A stretch of DNA of 64,000 nucleotides from Mucilaginibacter corticis (GCF_007558865.1 NZ_VLPK01000001.1:1798001-1862000), one strand, 5' to 3'. Positions 45,334 to 54,442 are shown, numbered from the stretch's first letter. Translations and numbers: made by a program. The notes: generated by a model not told the origin, from the sequence alone.

Positions 45334-45888
45334 TCAGGCAGTCTGGTTAACTGTTTTTGACAGTCGCAACGCGGCCAGCAAATAATAGAATGCACCGAAC
45401 GCGGCATAGCCGGCTAAACTGGTAATGCCTTTTGTAGGGTCGTGCGCCAGGATGATAAACGAGGTGCCGCCAAGCATAGACTGGCCGCCACTGATGATCA
45501 TGGGCCATTGGCCGCCTAACAATTTACGGCGGCGTAAACCTAAAATCAGTTGGATCAACCCTGTACCAATGGCCCAGGCACCGAAAACCATCAGTGCTTC
45601 CGGCACGCCTTTTTGTATGGCAATGCCAACGGCCACGGTAGTAATGCTGCTGATAACCAAGTTTACATACTGCGGCGTTTTTGATGGACTGTTCTTATTG
45701 GCGCGAATATCAAGAAAAGTACCCACAACATCCCAGGCCGGGTAAATGATCAGCAAAAGGCTGCCAATGCCTGGCGATGTTTTTGCAAAAAGGGCGACAA
45801 GGATCACCCAGGTAATTGAAAATGCTGCGCGGATAAAGTATAGCTTACGTAATGATCCGGCTGTTTTTGATGAAATATTTGATGTCAT
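45334..45888 (-). CDS. DUF308/HdeD-like membrane protein
   Basis: 184 residues with six hydrophobic helices in three hairpins, as in HdeD/DUF308: FIRAAFSITWVILVALFAKT, GIGSLLLIIYPAWDVVGTFL, NLVISSITTVAVGIAIQKGV, EALMVFGAWAIGTGLIQLIL, then WPMIISGGQSMLGGTSFIIL and a final helix. There is no catalytic motif; the family is linked to acid or membrane stress. It is divergent from a Crp/Fnr-type regulator across 77 bp that contain a perfect palindrome, so it is a likely target of that regulator. Confidence 0.78.
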   Translation of the reverse strand: MTSNISSKTAGSLRKLYFIRAAFSITWVILVALFAKTSPGIGSLLLIIYPAWDVVGTFLDIRANKNSPSKTPQYVNLVISSITTVAVGIAIQKGVPEALMVFGAWAIGTGLIQLILGLRRRKLLGGQWPMIISGGQSMLGGTSFIILAHDPTKGITSLAGYAAFGAFYYLLAALRLSKTVNQTA

Positions 45889-45943
45889 GATTTTTTAAAT
45901 TATTGTTTTATGATGCCAAAGGTCAGGCTTATTATCTGTCGTA

Positions 45944-45963
45944 ATTTTCACTTAAGTGAAAAT
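45944..45963. promoter_or_regulatory. Perfect 20-bp palindrome, likely Crp/Fnr operator
   Basis: ATTTTCACTTAAGTGAAAAT, fully symmetric, in the divergent gap between the DUF308-like and Crp/Fnr genes. If the TATATTTG at 45983-45990 is the -7 box, the dyad centre falls about 40 bp upstream of transcription start, the usual class II activator position. Confidence 0.75.
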
Positions 45964-45995
45964 GCGTGTGTCAGATTCCTGCTATATTTGATCAA

Positions 45996-46598
45996 GTGAT
46001 AGACAAGAACGAAATATTAACAAAGTATCTAAAGGAATTTGCGCCATTAACCGACAAGGATCTCAGCGACAGCCAGCCATTTTGGAAAGCACGTAAGATC
46101 AATAAAGGCGATTTTTTTAATATGCAAAGCATGGTTTGCAATGACCTTGGGTTGGTGGTAAAGGGTATCTTCAGGATCTATTACCATGACCCGGATACCA
46201 AAGAAGATAAGAACATCTTCTTCTTTTCTGAAAATCAGTTTGTGGTTTCTTTCAGGAGTTTCATCTCCCGCAACCCCTGCTGGTATTTTATCGAAGCGAT
46301 GGAAGATTCAGAGATCTTCTTCATTTCTTACAAAGATTTGAACAATCTTTATGCGAGCCATCCCAACTGGGGGACATTTGGCAGGCTGCTGGCCGAATCG
46401 TTCTTTGCCAATGCGCAAACCCGTACCGAAGAATTTATTTTCTTCTCGCACGAACAACGTTACCTGCGTTTGCTTAAAGACCATCCCAAGATCGTCGAAC
46501 GCATCCCGGCTTATCATATTTCGTCGTACCTCGGCATTACCAACCCTTCTTTAAGCCGGATCAGGAAACGGATCGAAAATAAGGCTAAGGAGGGATAG
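45996..46598 (+). CDS. Crp/Fnr-family transcription regulator
   Basis: 200 residues from the GTG at 45996; the frame is open from a GTG at 45966, but that start lies 3 bp from a palindrome and upstream of a TATATTTG box, and its extra ten residues do not fit the family. Residues 1-130 form a cyclic-nucleotide-binding-like barrel (KINKGDFFNMQSMVCNDLGL, then FFFSENQFVVSFRSF). The C-terminal HTH (PAYHISSYLGITNPSLSRIR) matches the Bacteroidota Crp-like group. It lacks the Cys cluster of FNR. It probably regulates itself and the divergent membrane gene. Confidence 0.85.
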   Translation: MIDKNEILTKYLKEFAPLTDKDLSDSQPFWKARKINKGDFFNMQSMVCNDLGLVVKGIFRIYYHDPDTKEDKNIFFFSENQFVVSFRSFISRNPCWYFIEAMEDSEIFFISYKDLNNLYASHPNWGTFGRLLAESFFANAQTRTEEFIFFSHEQRYLRLLKDHPKIVERIPAYHISSYLGITNPSLSRIRKRIENKAKEG

Positions 46599-46770
46599 GC
46601 GAGTTATTTTAAACAACTGTTGAGACTTGGCAGAAATATTTATTGTTTTCATCAAACAAAACGATGCTATAGTTTCTTTTTTATTTCTTGATCTACATTA
46701 AGTTTAACCGCGGAAAATAGCCCCACATTTGTTTCAACAAACAAAATACTTAACTCAAAAACTAAACGAC

Positions 46771-47592
46771 ATGAGCACAATCACCACCAAAGACGGAACC
46801 GAAATTTATTACAAAGACTGGGGAACAGGCAAACCGCTGTTCTTTCACCATGGCTGGCCATTATCAAGCGACGACTGGGACGCGCAAATGATGTTCTTCC
46901 TTGAAAAAGGCTACCGCGTTATTGCCCACGACCGCAGGGGACACGGCAGATCAAGCCAGGTTTCTGATGGTCATGACATGGATACCTACGCAGCCGACGT
47001 TGCGGCAGTTACAGAAGCGCTTGACCTGAAAGATGCAGTACACATCGGCCACTCAACAGGTGGTGGCGAAGCTATTCATTACGCGGCTAACCTTGGTAAA
47101 GACCGAGTATCAAAAGTAGTGCTGATCAGCGCGGTTACTCCATTGATGGTCCAAACCGAAAATAATCCGGATGGCGTACCCATGTCTGTTTTTGACGAGA
47201 TCCGCCAGGGTACCGCGTTTAACCGTGCTCAATATTTTGAAGATTTTACCATTCCTTTTTATGGATATAACCGCGAAGGTGCCAAAATATCAGTAGGCAT
47301 TCGTAAAAACTGGTGGCGCCAGGGTATGATGGGCGGTGTAAAGGCACATCATGACGGTATTAAGGCTTTCTCTGAAACAGATTTCACAGAAGATCTTAAA
47401 AGTGTTGATATCCCCGTGTTGGTATTGCACGGCGAAGACGACCAGATCGTGCCGTTCCCGCTTTCTGGCGCTAAAGCTATCAAGCTTTTGAAAAACGGAA
47501 AACTGATCTCTTACCCGGGCTTCCCGCATGGTATGCCGGCTACCGAAGCTGAAACTATCAACAAAGACCTGCTGGCTTTTATCCAGTCATAA
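46771..47592 (+). CDS. Alpha/beta hydrolase, non-haem chloroperoxidase/esterase type
   Basis: 273 residues from the ATG at 46771; the earlier TTG at 46729 is not credible. The start MSTITTKDGTEIYYKDWGTG and FHHGWPLSSDDWDAQMMFFL are typical of cofactor-free chloroperoxidase-type esterases. The triad is Ser in GHSTGGGEA, Asp in LHGEDDQIVPF and His in GFPHGMPATE. It has no signal peptide, so it is cytoplasmic. Such enzymes hydrolyse small esters and form peracids in vitro. It is monocistronic, ended by a strong shared terminator. Confidence 0.9.
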   Translation: MSTITTKDGTEIYYKDWGTGKPLFFHHGWPLSSDDWDAQMMFFLEKGYRVIAHDRRGHGRSSQVSDGHDMDTYAADVAAVTEALDLKDAVHIGHSTGGGEAIHYAANLGKDRVSKVVLISAVTPLMVQTENNPDGVPMSVFDEIRQGTAFNRAQYFEDFTIPFYGYNREGAKISVGIRKNWWRQGMMGGVKAHHDGIKAFSETDFTEDLKSVDIPVLVLHGEDDQIVPFPLSGAKAIKLLKNGKLISYPGFPHGMPATEAETINKDLLAFIQS

Positions 47593-47614
47593 GCTTTAGA
47601 TAATGACCAAAATA

Positions 47615-47657
47615 AAGAACGGGATGATAAAGCATTATGCTTTGTCATCCCGTTCTT
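47615..47657. terminator. Bidirectional terminator
   Basis: Stem AAGAACGGGATGATAAAGCA / TGCTTTGTCATCCCGTTCTT (one G-U), loop TTA, between the convergent hydrolase and SDR genes. Confidence 0.88.
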
Positions 47658-47673
47658 GTATAGAAAGAAATTA

Positions 47674-48396
47674 CTACGGGTTCATCCTGTTAAAATAATC
47701 CATAATAGTTTCATTATTGGCTTCTGCTCTTGCTTCGCTGGTGCCGAAAGTTAATTCGGTTTTACCTTCCTGCAATTGTTTAAATATGGATACTATAAAC
47801 TCACTTACAGGAGGGTGCGCATCGTGAAGCCCCTTTGCACCAAGATCAGTATTTAATGCCGGCGGGATAATTTCAATTACCTCTGTACCGGTATCTTTCA
47901 ATTGGTGCCTTAACGAAAGCGTGAACGACCGTAAGAAAGCTTTGGTACCGCAATACACCGGCACCTTTGAAAGGGGTACAAAAGCCAATCCCGATGTAAC
48001 ATTCATAACAGTGGTTAACGATTTCAGCTTTAAAAATAGCTGCGTTAAATGGATAGGAGCAATAACGTTAATGGTGATCTCGTTGGCGGCTTTTTCATAA
48101 AAGTTATCATCCGCAATGTTCATCCAGTTTTGAATGCCGGCATTGTTTACCAGTACATTCAGGTCCGGGTGGTTAGCCGCTACCCAATTGTAAAGTTCTG
48201 CGCGTTCTGCTTCGTTTGCAATGTCGCATACTTTGGTGATCACACCCGGGAATTTTTCAGCTACTTCGTTTAATACTGATTCCCGTCTGCCGCAAATAAT
48301 AACGGTGTTGTTTTCCCGGATAAACCTTTCGGTTAGTCCCAGGCCGATGCCGGTAGCGCCGCCGGTGATCAGGATCTTGTTGTTTGCTAATTTCAT
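47674..48396 (-). CDS. SDR oxidoreductase (DltE-like)
   Basis: 240 residues. The Rossmann start ITGGATGIGLGLTERF, the NNAG motif (VLVNNAGIQNW), catalytic Ser in NVTSGLAFVP and YCGTKAF (Tyr-x-x-x-Lys) are present, so it should be an active NAD(P)-dependent dehydrogenase. The closest type is the DltE-like clade. It is last of three minus-strand genes; its ATG overlaps the AraC stop by 4 bp. The substrate is unknown. Confidence 0.9.
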   Translation of the reverse strand: MKLANNKILITGGATGIGLGLTERFIRENNTVIICGRRESVLNEVAEKFPGVITKVCDIANEAERAELYNWVAANHPDLNVLVNNAGIQNWMNIADDNFYEKAANEITINVIAPIHLTQLFLKLKSLTTVMNVTSGLAFVPLSKVPVYCGTKAFLRSFTLSLRHQLKDTGTEVIEIIPPALNTDLGAKGLHDAHPPVSEFIVSIFKQLQEGKTELTFGTSEARAEANNETIMDYFNRMNP

Positions 48397-49193
48397 AGTG
48401 ATGTTTTAATGGATGTTTTTTGTTGTTCGGACAGTTGCGTAGGCGTAAGCCCGAATAGTTTTTTAAATGCAAATGAAAAATGCGACAAAGCTTCAAAGCC
48501 CAGGTCGAGATAAATTTCTGACGCTTTCTGATCCTTTGTACCGATCAGGAAATAAGCCTCCTGCAAGCGTTTTTTAACCAGCCAACGGTTAGGCGTTTCA
48601 TTAAAGATAGTTTTAAAGTCACGCTTAAAAGCCGATATACTACGGCCCGTTAAATAAGCAAAACGATCTATACTTACATTGAACTTATAGTTACGGTTCA
48701 TAAACTCTTCCAGGTTTATTTTCTGTGGCACGGCAAAGTCAAAAAACAACCCTGCAAGTTCGGGTTGATTTTGCAGCAGGATAATAAGTAGCTCTTCCCG
48801 TTTTACATCTGCAAAAGGGGGAGTTATTTTTCCATGATCGTAATATGGCAGTAACGACTTGATGAAATTTGGTAACAACTTATTTTCCGGCAGGCGTAAA
48901 ATCGTTTCGTCTGATTGAAATTTCAGCACACGCGGTTGATGTTTTTCCTGAAATGCTTTAAGAAATGTCTCATCAAAAAAAACGAAGACTTTTTCCAGTT
49001 CTCCGTTTACTTTTTCTTTCTTAAATCTTATCAAACGATTTTTTCGGGCAAGTCCGCATTCCCCTGATTTGAACACATAGTTGCTGCTTCCGTCATACAG
49101 GTGCATTTCGCCATTGATGATATAAGCGAAAGTATGTTCGGCTACAAATTGTTCGGGTGAGATCACCCCGATATGATAATCTGATATGGGCAT
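48393..49193 (-). CDS. AraC-family transcription regulator
   Basis: 266 residues. The N-terminal 150 residues form a cupin-like sensor (FAYIINGEMHLYDGSSNYVF, SGECGLARKNRLIRF). The C-terminal 100 residues carry two HTH motifs: FAYLTGRSISAFKRDFKTIF and LDLGFEALSHFSFAFKKLFG, the latter with the AraC signature. It sits between two SDR genes in one operon and probably controls that operon through repeats upstream of the first SDR gene. Confidence 0.9.
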   Translation of the reverse strand: MPISDYHIGVISPEQFVAEHTFAYIINGEMHLYDGSSNYVFKSGECGLARKNRLIRFKKEKVNGELEKVFVFFDETFLKAFQEKHQPRVLKFQSDETILRLPENKLLPNFIKSLLPYYDHGKITPPFADVKREELLIILLQNQPELAGLFFDFAVPQKINLEEFMNRNYKFNVSIDRFAYLTGRSISAFKRDFKTIFNETPNRWLVKKRLQEAYFLIGTKDQKASEIYLDLGFEALSHFSFAFKKLFGLTPTQLSEQQKTSIKTSL

Positions 49194-49213
49194 GTTGGCA
49201 TTTCAAATTTACC

Positions 49214-50119
49214 TTATTTAACGATTGATAACAAGGCGCGTGTTTCATTCACTACGCGATCTTGAAACTCCGGATCGCGAACCTGCGCCGAGCCATCCAT
49301 TGGCTTGCCTTTCTCGTCAAAATACATGCCTGTTTTACCGGAACCATCAGTCAGGATCTTTGTGATCACTATCGCTGATTTTTTTGGCGTACTGCTGTAT
49401 GCAGAGAAAGGAGGAATGATCGCCATCAAATGACCGAACAAAAATCGGACAAATGCATTCGTGCTTTCACCACCAAGACCGGTTCCGCGGGTTATTCCCG
49501 GTTCTACGGCATTATAATTTAATTTGGGGTTTTCACGTGCAAGCGCCATTGCCGCCGCGAGAATGCATTGTTTTGATGTGGCATAAGCATCAATGCCCGG
49601 CATTTTAGACCCTCCCGTTTTCCATTCGCCGCGGGCACTGGCCTCGGCAGATAAGTAACGACCGCCTTTCATCCCCATGATCTTTGCCGGTTTGCGTTCG
49701 GGGTCCTCAATGGCTGATGCTATAAAAACAACGTTCGCTCCGTCAATAAGATGGGGCGCAAGTGCCTCGGTCAGTGCAAATGCCCCGAGATGGTTCGTGG
49801 CAAATGTCATATCCCAGCCTTGTGCACTTTTGGCTGGTTTGGCCGGCATTATACCTGCGTTATTAAGTAATCCGGCAAGGGGCAGCTTAAGCGCGATGAT
49901 CTGTTCAGACGCACGCTTTACGCTTTTTATATCTGATATGTCACACACCACAGGCATGGCATTGTACCCTTTGGCTTTTATCTCGTTTTGTATCTGACTC
50001 AGTTTTTCTGCATTCCTGCCTACAAGAATGACAGTGCCATGTTTTGCCAATTCAAGCGCCGTGGCATAACCAATGCCCGATGTCGGACCGGTAATTATAT
50101 AGGCTTTATTATTTTTCAT
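49214..50119 (-). CDS. SDR oxidoreductase
   Basis: 301 residues. ITGPTSGIGYATALELAKHG is the NAD(P)-binding glycine loop, NNAGIMPAK the second motif, and DAYATSKQCIL the catalytic Tyr-x-x-x-Lys. It is longer than its operon partner, with a C-terminal extension (GMYFDEKGKPMDGSAQVRDP) as in the retinol-dehydrogenase/protochlorophyllide-reductase-like clade. It is first in the SDR-AraC-SDR operon, 20 bp from the regulator. Confidence 0.9.
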   Translation of the reverse strand: MKNNKAYIITGPTSGIGYATALELAKHGTVILVGRNAEKLSQIQNEIKAKGYNAMPVVCDISDIKSVKRASEQIIALKLPLAGLLNNAGIMPAKPAKSAQGWDMTFATNHLGAFALTEALAPHLIDGANVVFIASAIEDPERKPAKIMGMKGGRYLSAEASARGEWKTGGSKMPGIDAYATSKQCILAAAMALARENPKLNYNAVEPGITRGTGLGGESTNAFVRFLFGHLMAIIPPFSAYSSTPKKSAIVITKILTDGSGKTGMYFDEKGKPMDGSAQVRDPEFQDRVVNETRALLSIVK

Positions 50120-50125
50120 GATCTG

Positions 50126-50210
50126 AAAATTTACACTGCAAAGTTCAATGTAAATTTTTAGATAAGCTTTCTTGGAAAGTCCAAGTTTGTTATCCTGAAA
50201 GGTCCAAAAG
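50126..50210 (-). promoter_or_regulatory. Operator-like repeats upstream of the SDR-AraC operon
   Basis: AAAATTTACA (50126-50135), 13 nt, TGTAAATTTT (50149-50158), a perfect inverted repeat starting 7 bp before the SDR ATG. Further up lie CTTGGA-AAG-TCCAAG (50171-50185) and a related TGAAAGGTCCAAAAG (50196-50210), spaced about 25 bp. These are the expected forms of autoregulation sites of an AraC-type protein. Confidence 0.6.
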
Positions 50211-50229
50211 TAATAGGCATGTAGATTCT

Positions 50230-50877
50230 TTAAGCAGCACTATTACCGCGGTTAACCAACCTGCTAACCCCGATCAAAAAACTGCTCAATATCAAAAATA
50301 TCACCAACACGCCGGTCGAATTGATCAACACCTGCGCGTAACCAAACTTGGCGGCGTTTAAAAACGGGTAAGGATAGTAGCCGGTACTTGCACCACGCGC
50401 CAGGCTATACACCAAATAAAGCAGCGGGAATATTGCCCAGGATAATAACAGGTTCCATTTTAGTTTTTCCTTCGGCACAAAAAGTACCCAGAATAATAAA
50501 AAACTAACCGTGCTTATTTCATGCAATAAAACATCCGTCAGTTTAAATAGTCCGTGCAATTGCCAGATGCCTTTTAATACCGTAGCGTAAACCAACCCTA
50601 CTATCAGTATGTAAACCGCGATGGCTGTTAATACCGAAGCGCGCCCGAAGAAACTGCCCCAACGGGAACCCGGCGCGAATAGAATTGCGGTAAGTGCCAC
50701 CGCTATCAGGAGATTGGTTTGTATGGTATAAAAGCTCAGGATCTGTACCAGCGCACCAAAAAATGACCGGCCTTCTGACTGATACATCCCGGTAGAGATA
50801 ATAAACTGCAATACCAGCGCGAACCAGAGCATCAGCATATTTATCCATAAAAATATCAGCCCTGGTTTGTTTTTCAT
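50230..50877 (-). CDS. Pr6Pr-family membrane protein
   Basis: 215 residues with six membrane helices and the pattern FFGALVQILSFYTIQTNLLIAV, then LLHEISTVSFLLFWVLFVPK and an aromatic YYPYPFLNA loop, which fits the Pr6Pr/FAR-17a-like integral membrane family. Function in bacteria is unknown. It lies 24 bp after the YfhO gene on the same strand, so the two are probably cotranscribed. Confidence 0.8.
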   Translation of the reverse strand: MKNKPGLIFLWINMLMLWFALVLQFIISTGMYQSEGRSFFGALVQILSFYTIQTNLLIAVALTAILFAPGSRWGSFFGRASVLTAIAVYILIVGLVYATVLKGIWQLHGLFKLTDVLLHEISTVSFLLFWVLFVPKEKLKWNLLLSWAIFPLLYLVYSLARGASTGYYPYPFLNAAKFGYAQVLINSTGVLVIFLILSSFLIGVSRLVNRGNSAA

Positions 50878-50901
50878 TTGTTGGTGTACTGTTTGTTTCT
50901 C

Positions 50902-53403
50902 CTAACTTTTCACTTCGTTATCAGGGATATATTTACGGATCTTATTACCAAATAATGCACCGCCCAACAATAACACCAGTAGTATAGAGCCGGCTGTAGA
51001 GATCTCTTCGCCCACGTAGTAAGACCTTGGGTGGAAAATAAATTCAATTTTATGCTGCCCTGCCGGGATAGGCGCGGCCCGCAACAGGTAATCGGCCCTG
51101 AAATATGGGCTCTCCGTGCCATCAATAAGCAATTTCCAGCCTTTGTTGTAATAGATCTCCGAGAAAACCGCAATACCCGCTGTTTTTGAAGATGATCTGT
51201 AAACCATGTGGTCGGGATTGTAGGCGGCCAATTTTATCGTAGCGCTGCTATCGGGCGCTATCTGTTCATTGCCTATTATAGTTTGGTACTGTTTATCCGC
51301 TATCGCTTCATCTTTAGGCTCAAAGTGGGTAAGCGCCTGCATTTCTTCATCGGCATTGGCAACATATTTTATACGCTTAACAAACCATACATTGCCACAG
51401 GCGGCAGGGTTGGGGTACAGGGTTTCTCCCTGCTTGCCTGAATCGGGTGCTATGATGTATTTGGTGTTAAGCATGTTCAATACAGCCGGGTTTGCCCGCC
51501 CGTTAAATTGATTGTCCATCAATTCATCATACCGTTTCATGCGCGCGGCAGAGTAACCGCCTAATGTTTTATGGAAGAACGGATTCTGTACGTCCTGCTT
51601 CATACTTGCCGTTGCATCGAATACCCTGAAATCTGGATCCGGGTCTTTGGCTATCTCTGTATCGACAGGCCTTTGCGGTACCGATGTTTCCTGCTTATCG
51701 GTAAAGTTGGTGTCTTTTAAATAACGTTTGTCTACCTGCCAAAGATCAACCAATATCAGCGCCAGCAGAACAACGGAAAAGGTGGCCAGGTTTAGTTTTT
51801 GTTTGATAAACAGCCATACAACACCAAACGTAAACAACACAAATACCAGCGACCGTGTAGCGTCGGCGCGTTCAAGATTGACCCTGTCCTTCACCACAGC
51901 ATTAGCCAGCGCGTTGGCCGTAGCACCATCGCCCCGTAAAGCCTGGGTTAAATTGGCCACGCTGCTTACCTGGTCGCTTGGTCTGAAACTTAAAAACAAT
52001 TCAGGCAGGACTATCAGTATTAATAAGAGCCCGCCGGTTATATATAACGACAGCAATAGTTTTTTAACCAGGATCTTTTTATCCGCGGTAGCTATCACTT
52101 CCCTGATGGCTAAAAAAGCCAGCACCGGCACGCACAGGCTGGTGACAGCCAGAATAGAATCAACCGTGCGGAATTTATTATACAGCGGGAAGTATTTTAA
52201 AAACAGATCCGACAAATAAGGCCAGTTGCCACCGAAGGACAGCAGCATAGTTAATACCACGGTACCCAGCAGCCACCATTTCAACCGGTCATTAACTATC
52301 AATAAGCCTAATACAAACAACAGGCAAATGCCTGCGCCGAAGTAATTCGGCCCGCTGGTGTCAGGACGTTTATCGCCCCAGTAAAGCGATAGACCTTCCA
52401 TACCCGGCCTGGTGGTTATTTGTTGTATAATGTTTAACGCCTGTTCTGCCGGCTGCCCTTTATCTGTGAAAACCTTAACCATTTCAGAGTTTTCGTCAAA
52501 CAGCTGCGGCCCCGAAGCACCACCCGAAGCGTTGGGCACTAAAAAGGTAAAACATTCTGCAACGCCCTGGCTGTATTGATAAATGTAATCCCTGTCAAGG
52601 CCATCCCGCGGTTCTTTGGAGTTATTGGTCAGGTTTGATTTGCCCCTGTAACTGTCTTTGCCATATTCGTAGGTGCTCCATAAAATTGACGCGTTTACCG
52701 CGAAGGCCAGTAACGATGCCGCTGCCAGGTAACACAATGATTTTACAAATTGCGCGACGGTTTTATTTTTTATGGCATGATACAATTCGATACCTATCAG
52801 TATCAAAATGGCCATCATTAAATAATAGGTCATTTGCAGGTGGTTGCCCTTGATCTCGATAGCCAGAAACAGCGCCATCAATGATGATCCAAGCAAATAC
52901 CTTCCCCTTAACGTTAACAGGATACTGGCCAGTATCGGCGCAAAAAAAGCAATGGCAAAAGCCTGTTCAGAATGCCCCGCCGCCAGCAGGATCATATTGT
53001 ATGATGTAAAGGTAAAAGCCACCGCACCGGCTGCTGCCAGCCACGGGCTTAACCTTAATACGCTAAATAAAAAGTACGTACCCAGTAACAGCACCAATAC
53101 CAAACCTACCGGGCTGGGTAGCCAGTAACTAATGGCGGTTACAATATGTGTAGCTATGTTGGCTTTGTAAGGTGCCCACAATTGATAAGCGGGCATGCCG
53201 CCAAAGATCTGGTTGGTCCACAAAATGGTGGTATCGCGGGCGCGGTAATCCATGATCTCTTTGGTGGTTGATTGCGCGCCAAGCGTATCTCCCTGCCCCA
53301 ACACCTTACCCTGAAAGGCAGGCGAAAAATAGAAAAAGCACAGTACTAAAAATATCCCGGCAACAGCAAAATGTATCCCGTTACGTTTTAACCAATCCAT
53401 CAT
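50902..53403 (-). CDS. YfhO-family polytopic membrane protein
   Basis: 833 residues from the ATG at 53403 (TTG at 53412 and ATG at 53400 are alternatives). About 13 membrane helices, a large periplasmic loop after GDTLGAQSTTKEIMDYRARD, and a C-terminal periplasmic beta domain ending FIFHPRSYYVGEEISTAGSI and a final helix. Both the GDTL start and the NPAACGNVWFVKRIKY/YYNKGWKLLIDGTESPYFRA end are family marks. YfhO proteins are GT-C-like and have been linked to sugar modification of teichoic or lipid-linked glycans in Firmicutes; here the role is open. Confidence 0.88.
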   Translation of the reverse strand: MMDWLKRNGIHFAVAGIFLVLCFFYFSPAFQGKVLGQGDTLGAQSTTKEIMDYRARDTTILWTNQIFGGMPAYQLWAPYKANIATHIVTAISYWLPSPVGLVLVLLLGTYFLFSVLRLSPWLAAAGAVAFTFTSYNMILLAAGHSEQAFAIAFFAPILASILLTLRGRYLLGSSLMALFLAIEIKGNHLQMTYYLMMAILILIGIELYHAIKNKTVAQFVKSLCYLAAASLLAFAVNASILWSTYEYGKDSYRGKSNLTNNSKEPRDGLDRDYIYQYSQGVAECFTFLVPNASGGASGPQLFDENSEMVKVFTDKGQPAEQALNIIQQITTRPGMEGLSLYWGDKRPDTSGPNYFGAGICLLFVLGLLIVNDRLKWWLLGTVVLTMLLSFGGNWPYLSDLFLKYFPLYNKFRTVDSILAVTSLCVPVLAFLAIREVIATADKKILVKKLLLSLYITGGLLLILIVLPELFLSFRPSDQVSSVANLTQALRGDGATANALANAVVKDRVNLERADATRSLVFVLFTFGVVWLFIKQKLNLATFSVVLLALILVDLWQVDKRYLKDTNFTDKQETSVPQRPVDTEIAKDPDPDFRVFDATASMKQDVQNPFFHKTLGGYSAARMKRYDELMDNQFNGRANPAVLNMLNTKYIIAPDSGKQGETLYPNPAACGNVWFVKRIKYVANADEEMQALTHFEPKDEAIADKQYQTIIGNEQIAPDSSATIKLAAYNPDHMVYRSSSKTAGIAVFSEIYYNKGWKLLIDGTESPYFRADYLLRAAPIPAGQHKIEFIFHPRSYYVGEEISTAGSILLVLLLGGALFGNKIRKYIPDNEVKS

Positions 53404-53520
53404 AAGCAGCAATAAGTAAACGGTTTAAAAATACAATTATAGGTCATATAATTTTTATTCTTTTTAAACGGGTTATTTATGCCGTCTAACGATTTTAACC
53501 GGGAATTTGCAAGGCCATTC

Positions 53521-54060
53521 TTAATGCGCTATGATCAGCGCGATAACCGCGCCTATTACCAAACCACCCAAACCAAACTTAACAGCTTTCGAGTTGCGGT
53601 CGCGTTGCTCTTTGGCCAGCAGGTCCTGCGCTTTTTTTAATTCTTCCTGGGCGGCGGTCAGGTCGGTGGTTGATTTACCTAAGCTGCTGTCAATATTATT
53701 TAACTTGCTGCTTGATTGATCGGCCATGGATTTGCTCGCGCTATACAACGAATCATACTTGCTTTTCAATTGCTGGTAGTAACCCTCTTTCACGGTGTTC
53801 AGGCTGTCCTTAGTTTGAATGATGGACATGTACTGGTCCGTCAGGCTTTTTACCTGTTTGGGATATGATTGGAATTTTGAGTAGGTCAGTTTATTTAATA
53901 CAATAGCCGTATCAACTTTAATAAGCAGTAACTGGCCGTTAAAAAAACGGTTTACCTTTTCGTTCGCGGCGTCATTAAACTCGATGGTTTTTTGGGCCAA
54001 GCAATGTGTGCTTATCAACAGAAACAAAGCGGCTGTTATGGTTAGTTTTAAGGTTTTCAT
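53521..54060 (-). CDS. Exported coiled-coil protein with C-terminal anchor
   Basis: 179 residues. Signal peptide KLTITAALFLLISTHCLAQ, then a helical region with heptad-like repeats (about 85-155, e.g. SSKLNNIDSSLGKSTTDLTA), and a final hydrophobic helix (VKFGLGGLVIGAVIALIIAH). A periplasmic coiled coil anchored at its C-terminus is predicted. It starts 7 bp after the stop of the next gene upstream, so they are co-transcribed and may interact. No family was recognised. Confidence 0.72.
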   Translation of the reverse strand: MKTLKLTITAALFLLISTHCLAQKTIEFNDAANEKVNRFFNGQLLLIKVDTAIVLNKLTYSKFQSYPKQVKSLTDQYMSIIQTKDSLNTVKEGYYQQLKSKYDSLYSASKSMADQSSSKLNNIDSSLGKSTTDLTAAQEELKKAQDLLAKEQRDRNSKAVKFGLGGLVIGAVIALIIAH

Positions 54061-54067
54061 GATCGGT

Positions 54068-54442
54068 TCAATTAGCGTTTAGTATTTCCATTTCTTTAAG
54101 CAACGAATCTCTTTTTTGGGTAAGCGTTTTTACCTTGCTGTTTACCTGGCCCTGCGCTTTGGCTTCGTCAAGTTCTTTTTTCACGTTCATTACCTCTACG
54201 TTGGTTTGGATCTTGTTAATGTTGTCTTTAAAATCCTGGATATCTTTTTGCATCGCGTTTATTGAGTCGCGGGCGCTTTTTAAGTTATTAAGCGCGTCCT
54301 GGATATTGTTTTGCGACAGCGTGATGTTATTCTTGATCTCGCCCAGCTGGCTTTTTTGAAAAAGCATGATAACTACGTTAACCACCGTAACTACCAGTAT
54401 GGTAATTAAGATTATCTTGAGCGTTTTGTCGGTATTTTCCAT
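54068..54442 (-). CDS. Membrane-anchored coiled-coil protein
   Basis: 124 residues: a short cytoplasmic start, one membrane helix (IILITILVVTVVNVVIMLFQ), then about 85 residues of coiled coil (NNIQDALNNLKSARDSINAM, KDIQDFKDNINKIQTNVEVM). It has no catalytic motif. Its partner downstream has a matching long coiled coil on the same side of the membrane, so a hetero-oligomer is a reasonable guess. Low-complexity content makes homology hard to judge. Confidence 0.7.
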   Translation of the reverse strand: MENTDKTLKIILITILVVTVVNVVIMLFQKSQLGEIKNNITLSQNNIQDALNNLKSARDSINAMQKDIQDFKDNINKIQTNVEVMNVKKELDEAKAQGQVNSKVKTLTQKRDSLLKEMEILNAN

